A stretch of DNA of 64,000 nt. Source: JADGRA01 sp052143535 (GTDB taxonomy: Bacteria; Myxococcota; Myxococcia; Myxococcales; Myxococcaceae). This document shows positions 63,033 through 64,000 of the stretch, in pieces (position 1 is the first letter of the stretch; every line of letters begins with the position of its first letter). Both the position numbers and the translations under genes were made by a program. The DNA lies in assembly GCA_052143535.1 (NCBI GenBank), contig JBKQSS010000066.1, positions 62,001 to 126,000 on the forward strand, read 5' to 3'. Under the pieces are notes generated by a model, which searched no databases, was not told where the DNA came from, and saw nothing but the letters and a program-made list of their open reading frames with translations.

Positions 63033-63467
63033 TCATTTCGCTCGAGCGGCTGCGCCTCCTTCGCCGCCGGGCGCCGGCGGAAATCGCACCGAGATGTCCG
63101 CGTCGGGGCCCGAGCCGCCCACGACGCCGTCTCGGCCGAGCGTCCAAATGTGCGCCGACCCGCCGTCGCTCTCGTATTGGTAGGGGCGACCCCAGCCGTC
63201 GTCGTCCAGGTGGGCAAGGTATTTCGGCGCCAGCTTGGAGAGGCCCTCCGTGGTGGAGGGGAAACGCCCCGTGTCGATGCGGTACAACTTTGCCGCGTTG
63301 AGGAGATTGCGCAGGCGGTAGGGCTCGAGCAGCTCGGGCGGCTCGGCCAGCATCTTGTAAAGCACCCAGCAGCCGCCAAAGGCCAAAAGCACCACCGCCG
63401 CGCCAAAGAGGCGGGCCCGCGTACTGCGGTGACGGGCTGCCTCAGCTCTTTCCTCGGTTGCGCCCAA
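63033..63467 (-). CDS. GspG-like C-terminal domain protein, membrane-anchored
   Basis: About 144 residues from a TTG with GGGGG upstream (start uncertain). A basic N-terminus is followed by one membrane helix (RLFGAAVVLLAFGGCWVLY). The soluble domain is like the globular part of the major type II pseudopilin GspG: YRIDTGRFPSTTEGLSKL, DGWGRPYQY and the calcium-loop-like GRDGVVGGSGPDADI. The prepilin peptidase site (GFTLIE) is missing, so it is not a normal pseudopilin. No other type II secretion genes are nearby. Confidence 0.72.
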   Translation of the reverse strand: MGATEERAEAARHRSTRARLFGAAVVLLAFGGCWVLYKMLAEPPELLEPYRLRNLLNAAKLYRIDTGRFPSTTEGLSKLAPKYLAHLDDDGWGRPYQYESDGGSAHIWTLGRDGVVGGSGPDADISVRFPPAPGGEGGAAARAK

Positions 63468-63569
63468 CGGCTGACACCCCCAAATGGCAAGGAGTCTCGC
63501 TCGCTCGGCCCTCCGAGCGCCACGGACCGCCCGTCGGCAGGCCCAGCCGTTAGACTGCCGACGGCCACC

Positions 63570-64000
63570 ATGGACGCTCCGCGCGCCATCCTCCATTTGG
63601 ATATGGACGCCTTCTACGCCTCGGTGGAGCAGCGGGACGCGCCCGAGCTGCGCGGCCGCCCGGTCATCGTCGGCGGCCACCCCAAGCGCGGCGTCGTCTT
63701 GGCCGCCAGCTACGAAGTGCGGCCACAAGGCGTTCGGAGCGCCATGCCTATGGCGCGGGCCCTTCGACTCGCACCGGACGCGGTCGTGGTGCCGCCCCGC
63801 TTGGCGGCCTACGCCGAGGCGAGCGAGCAGGTCTTCGCTATTTTCGAGCGTTACACGCCATTGGTGGAGCCGCTCTCTCTGGACGAGGCGTTCCTCGACG
63901 TCAGCGAGTCCAGGAGTCTCTTCGGGCTGCCCGGCGCAATTGCCAGTCGCATCCGCGCCGAGGTAGCGAAGGAGGTGGAGTTGCCTTGCTCCGCTGGAAT
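63570..64000 (+). CDS. dinB: DNA polymerase IV, Y family (3' end beyond window)
   Basis: The first 143 residues of a translesion DNA polymerase. It starts MDAPRAILHLDMDAFYASVEQRD, with both metal-binding aspartates in LDMDAF. The dNTP-site AASYEVR, AMPMARALRL and the catalytic pair in EPLSLDEAFLDV follow. DinB extends damaged or mismatched primers with low fidelity. The gene runs off the right edge, so the little-finger domain and clamp-binding motif are not visible. No LexA-type box is evident upstream. Confidence 0.95.
   Translation, partial: MDAPRAILHLDMDAFYASVEQRDAPELRGRPVIVGGHPKRGVVLAASYEVRPQGVRSAMPMARALRLAPDAVVVPPRLAAYAEASEQVFAIFERYTPLVEPLSLDEAFLDVSESRSLFGLPGAIASRIRAEVAKEVELPCSAG

Overview
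The window is about 64 kb of high-GC DNA from a chromosome, with densely packed genes on both strands and many 1-14 base gene overlaps. Several features point to Myxococcota. One protein (51295-52251) ends in a MYXO-CTERM-type tail (Gly-Gly-Cys, a membrane helix, then Arg-Arg-Arg). Next to it is an outer-membrane barrel gene that resembles the neighbouring Myxococcus MXAN_2561/MXAN_2562 families. There is also a eukaryote-type Ser/Thr kinase and a polyphosphate-glucokinase-type ROK kinase. I see no rRNA, tRNA, CRISPR array, insertion sequence, integrase or recognisable defence island.

Layout. 1-5326: a secreted TPR protein (cut by the left edge) and an SDR / aldehyde dehydrogenase / TetR / thiolase operon on the minus strand. 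The operon is read from a near-consensus promoter whose 17-base spacer is filled by a perfect palindrome. 5583-7154: a 58-residue membrane protein with its own terminator, then purA. 7167-13816: an AddA/AddB-type helicase-nuclease pair. 13983-15464: a secreted HEAT-like protein and a metallophosphoesterase that looks strikingly like the eukaryotic RNA lariat debranching enzyme Dbr1. 15571-19138: uvrA and a HxpB-like phosphatase. 19331-22865: a secreted S9 peptidase facing a POT peptide symporter. 23065-28758: nadA, an unknown three-gene cassette (zinc ribbon / multi-pass membrane protein / unknown), a glycerophosphodiesterase and a hotdog thioesterase. 28776-31567: an A-type Fe-S carrier, a pteridine-reductase-like SDR, a rhodanese-MoeB fusion and a second rhodanese. 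31692-40466: a Gln-rich exported protein, an RsmB-type methyltransferase, cstA-ybdD, an M61 peptidase, and rnhB overlapping a DUF2325-type gene.

40600-43734 is a looser minus-strand block of lower GC (DUF1254, YCII, DUF1697) with a 0.5 kb stretch lacking genes; it looks acquired. 43865-48708: omega-aminotransferase, a TPR protein, acs and a Cys-rich lipoprotein. 48850-52251: a small M50 protease, a MoaD-MoaE fusion and the barrel/MYXO-CTERM pair. 52424-57913 is a cell-envelope operon on the minus strand in the order uppS-cdsA-rseP-rlpA-tsaB-usg-like. 58117-64000: a secreted amidohydrolase, ppgK, a Ser/Thr kinase overlapping an RluA-type pseudouridine synthase, two exported or membrane proteins, and dinB (cut by the right edge).

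Molybdopterin functions are split between two loci (MoeB plus rhodaneses at 30-31.5 kb, MoaD-MoaE at 50 kb). Peptide use recurs (S9 peptidase, POT symporter, CstA, M61 peptidase), as expected for a proteolytic myxobacterium. The strongest candidates for new biology are the Dbr1-like enzyme (a possible link to the 2',5'-branched msDNA of myxobacterial retrons), the unknown cassette at 24.0-27.4 kb, the single-nuclease AddAB-like pair and the promoter-embedded operator at 5.3 kb. Functions rest on motifs read by eye; no database search was run.
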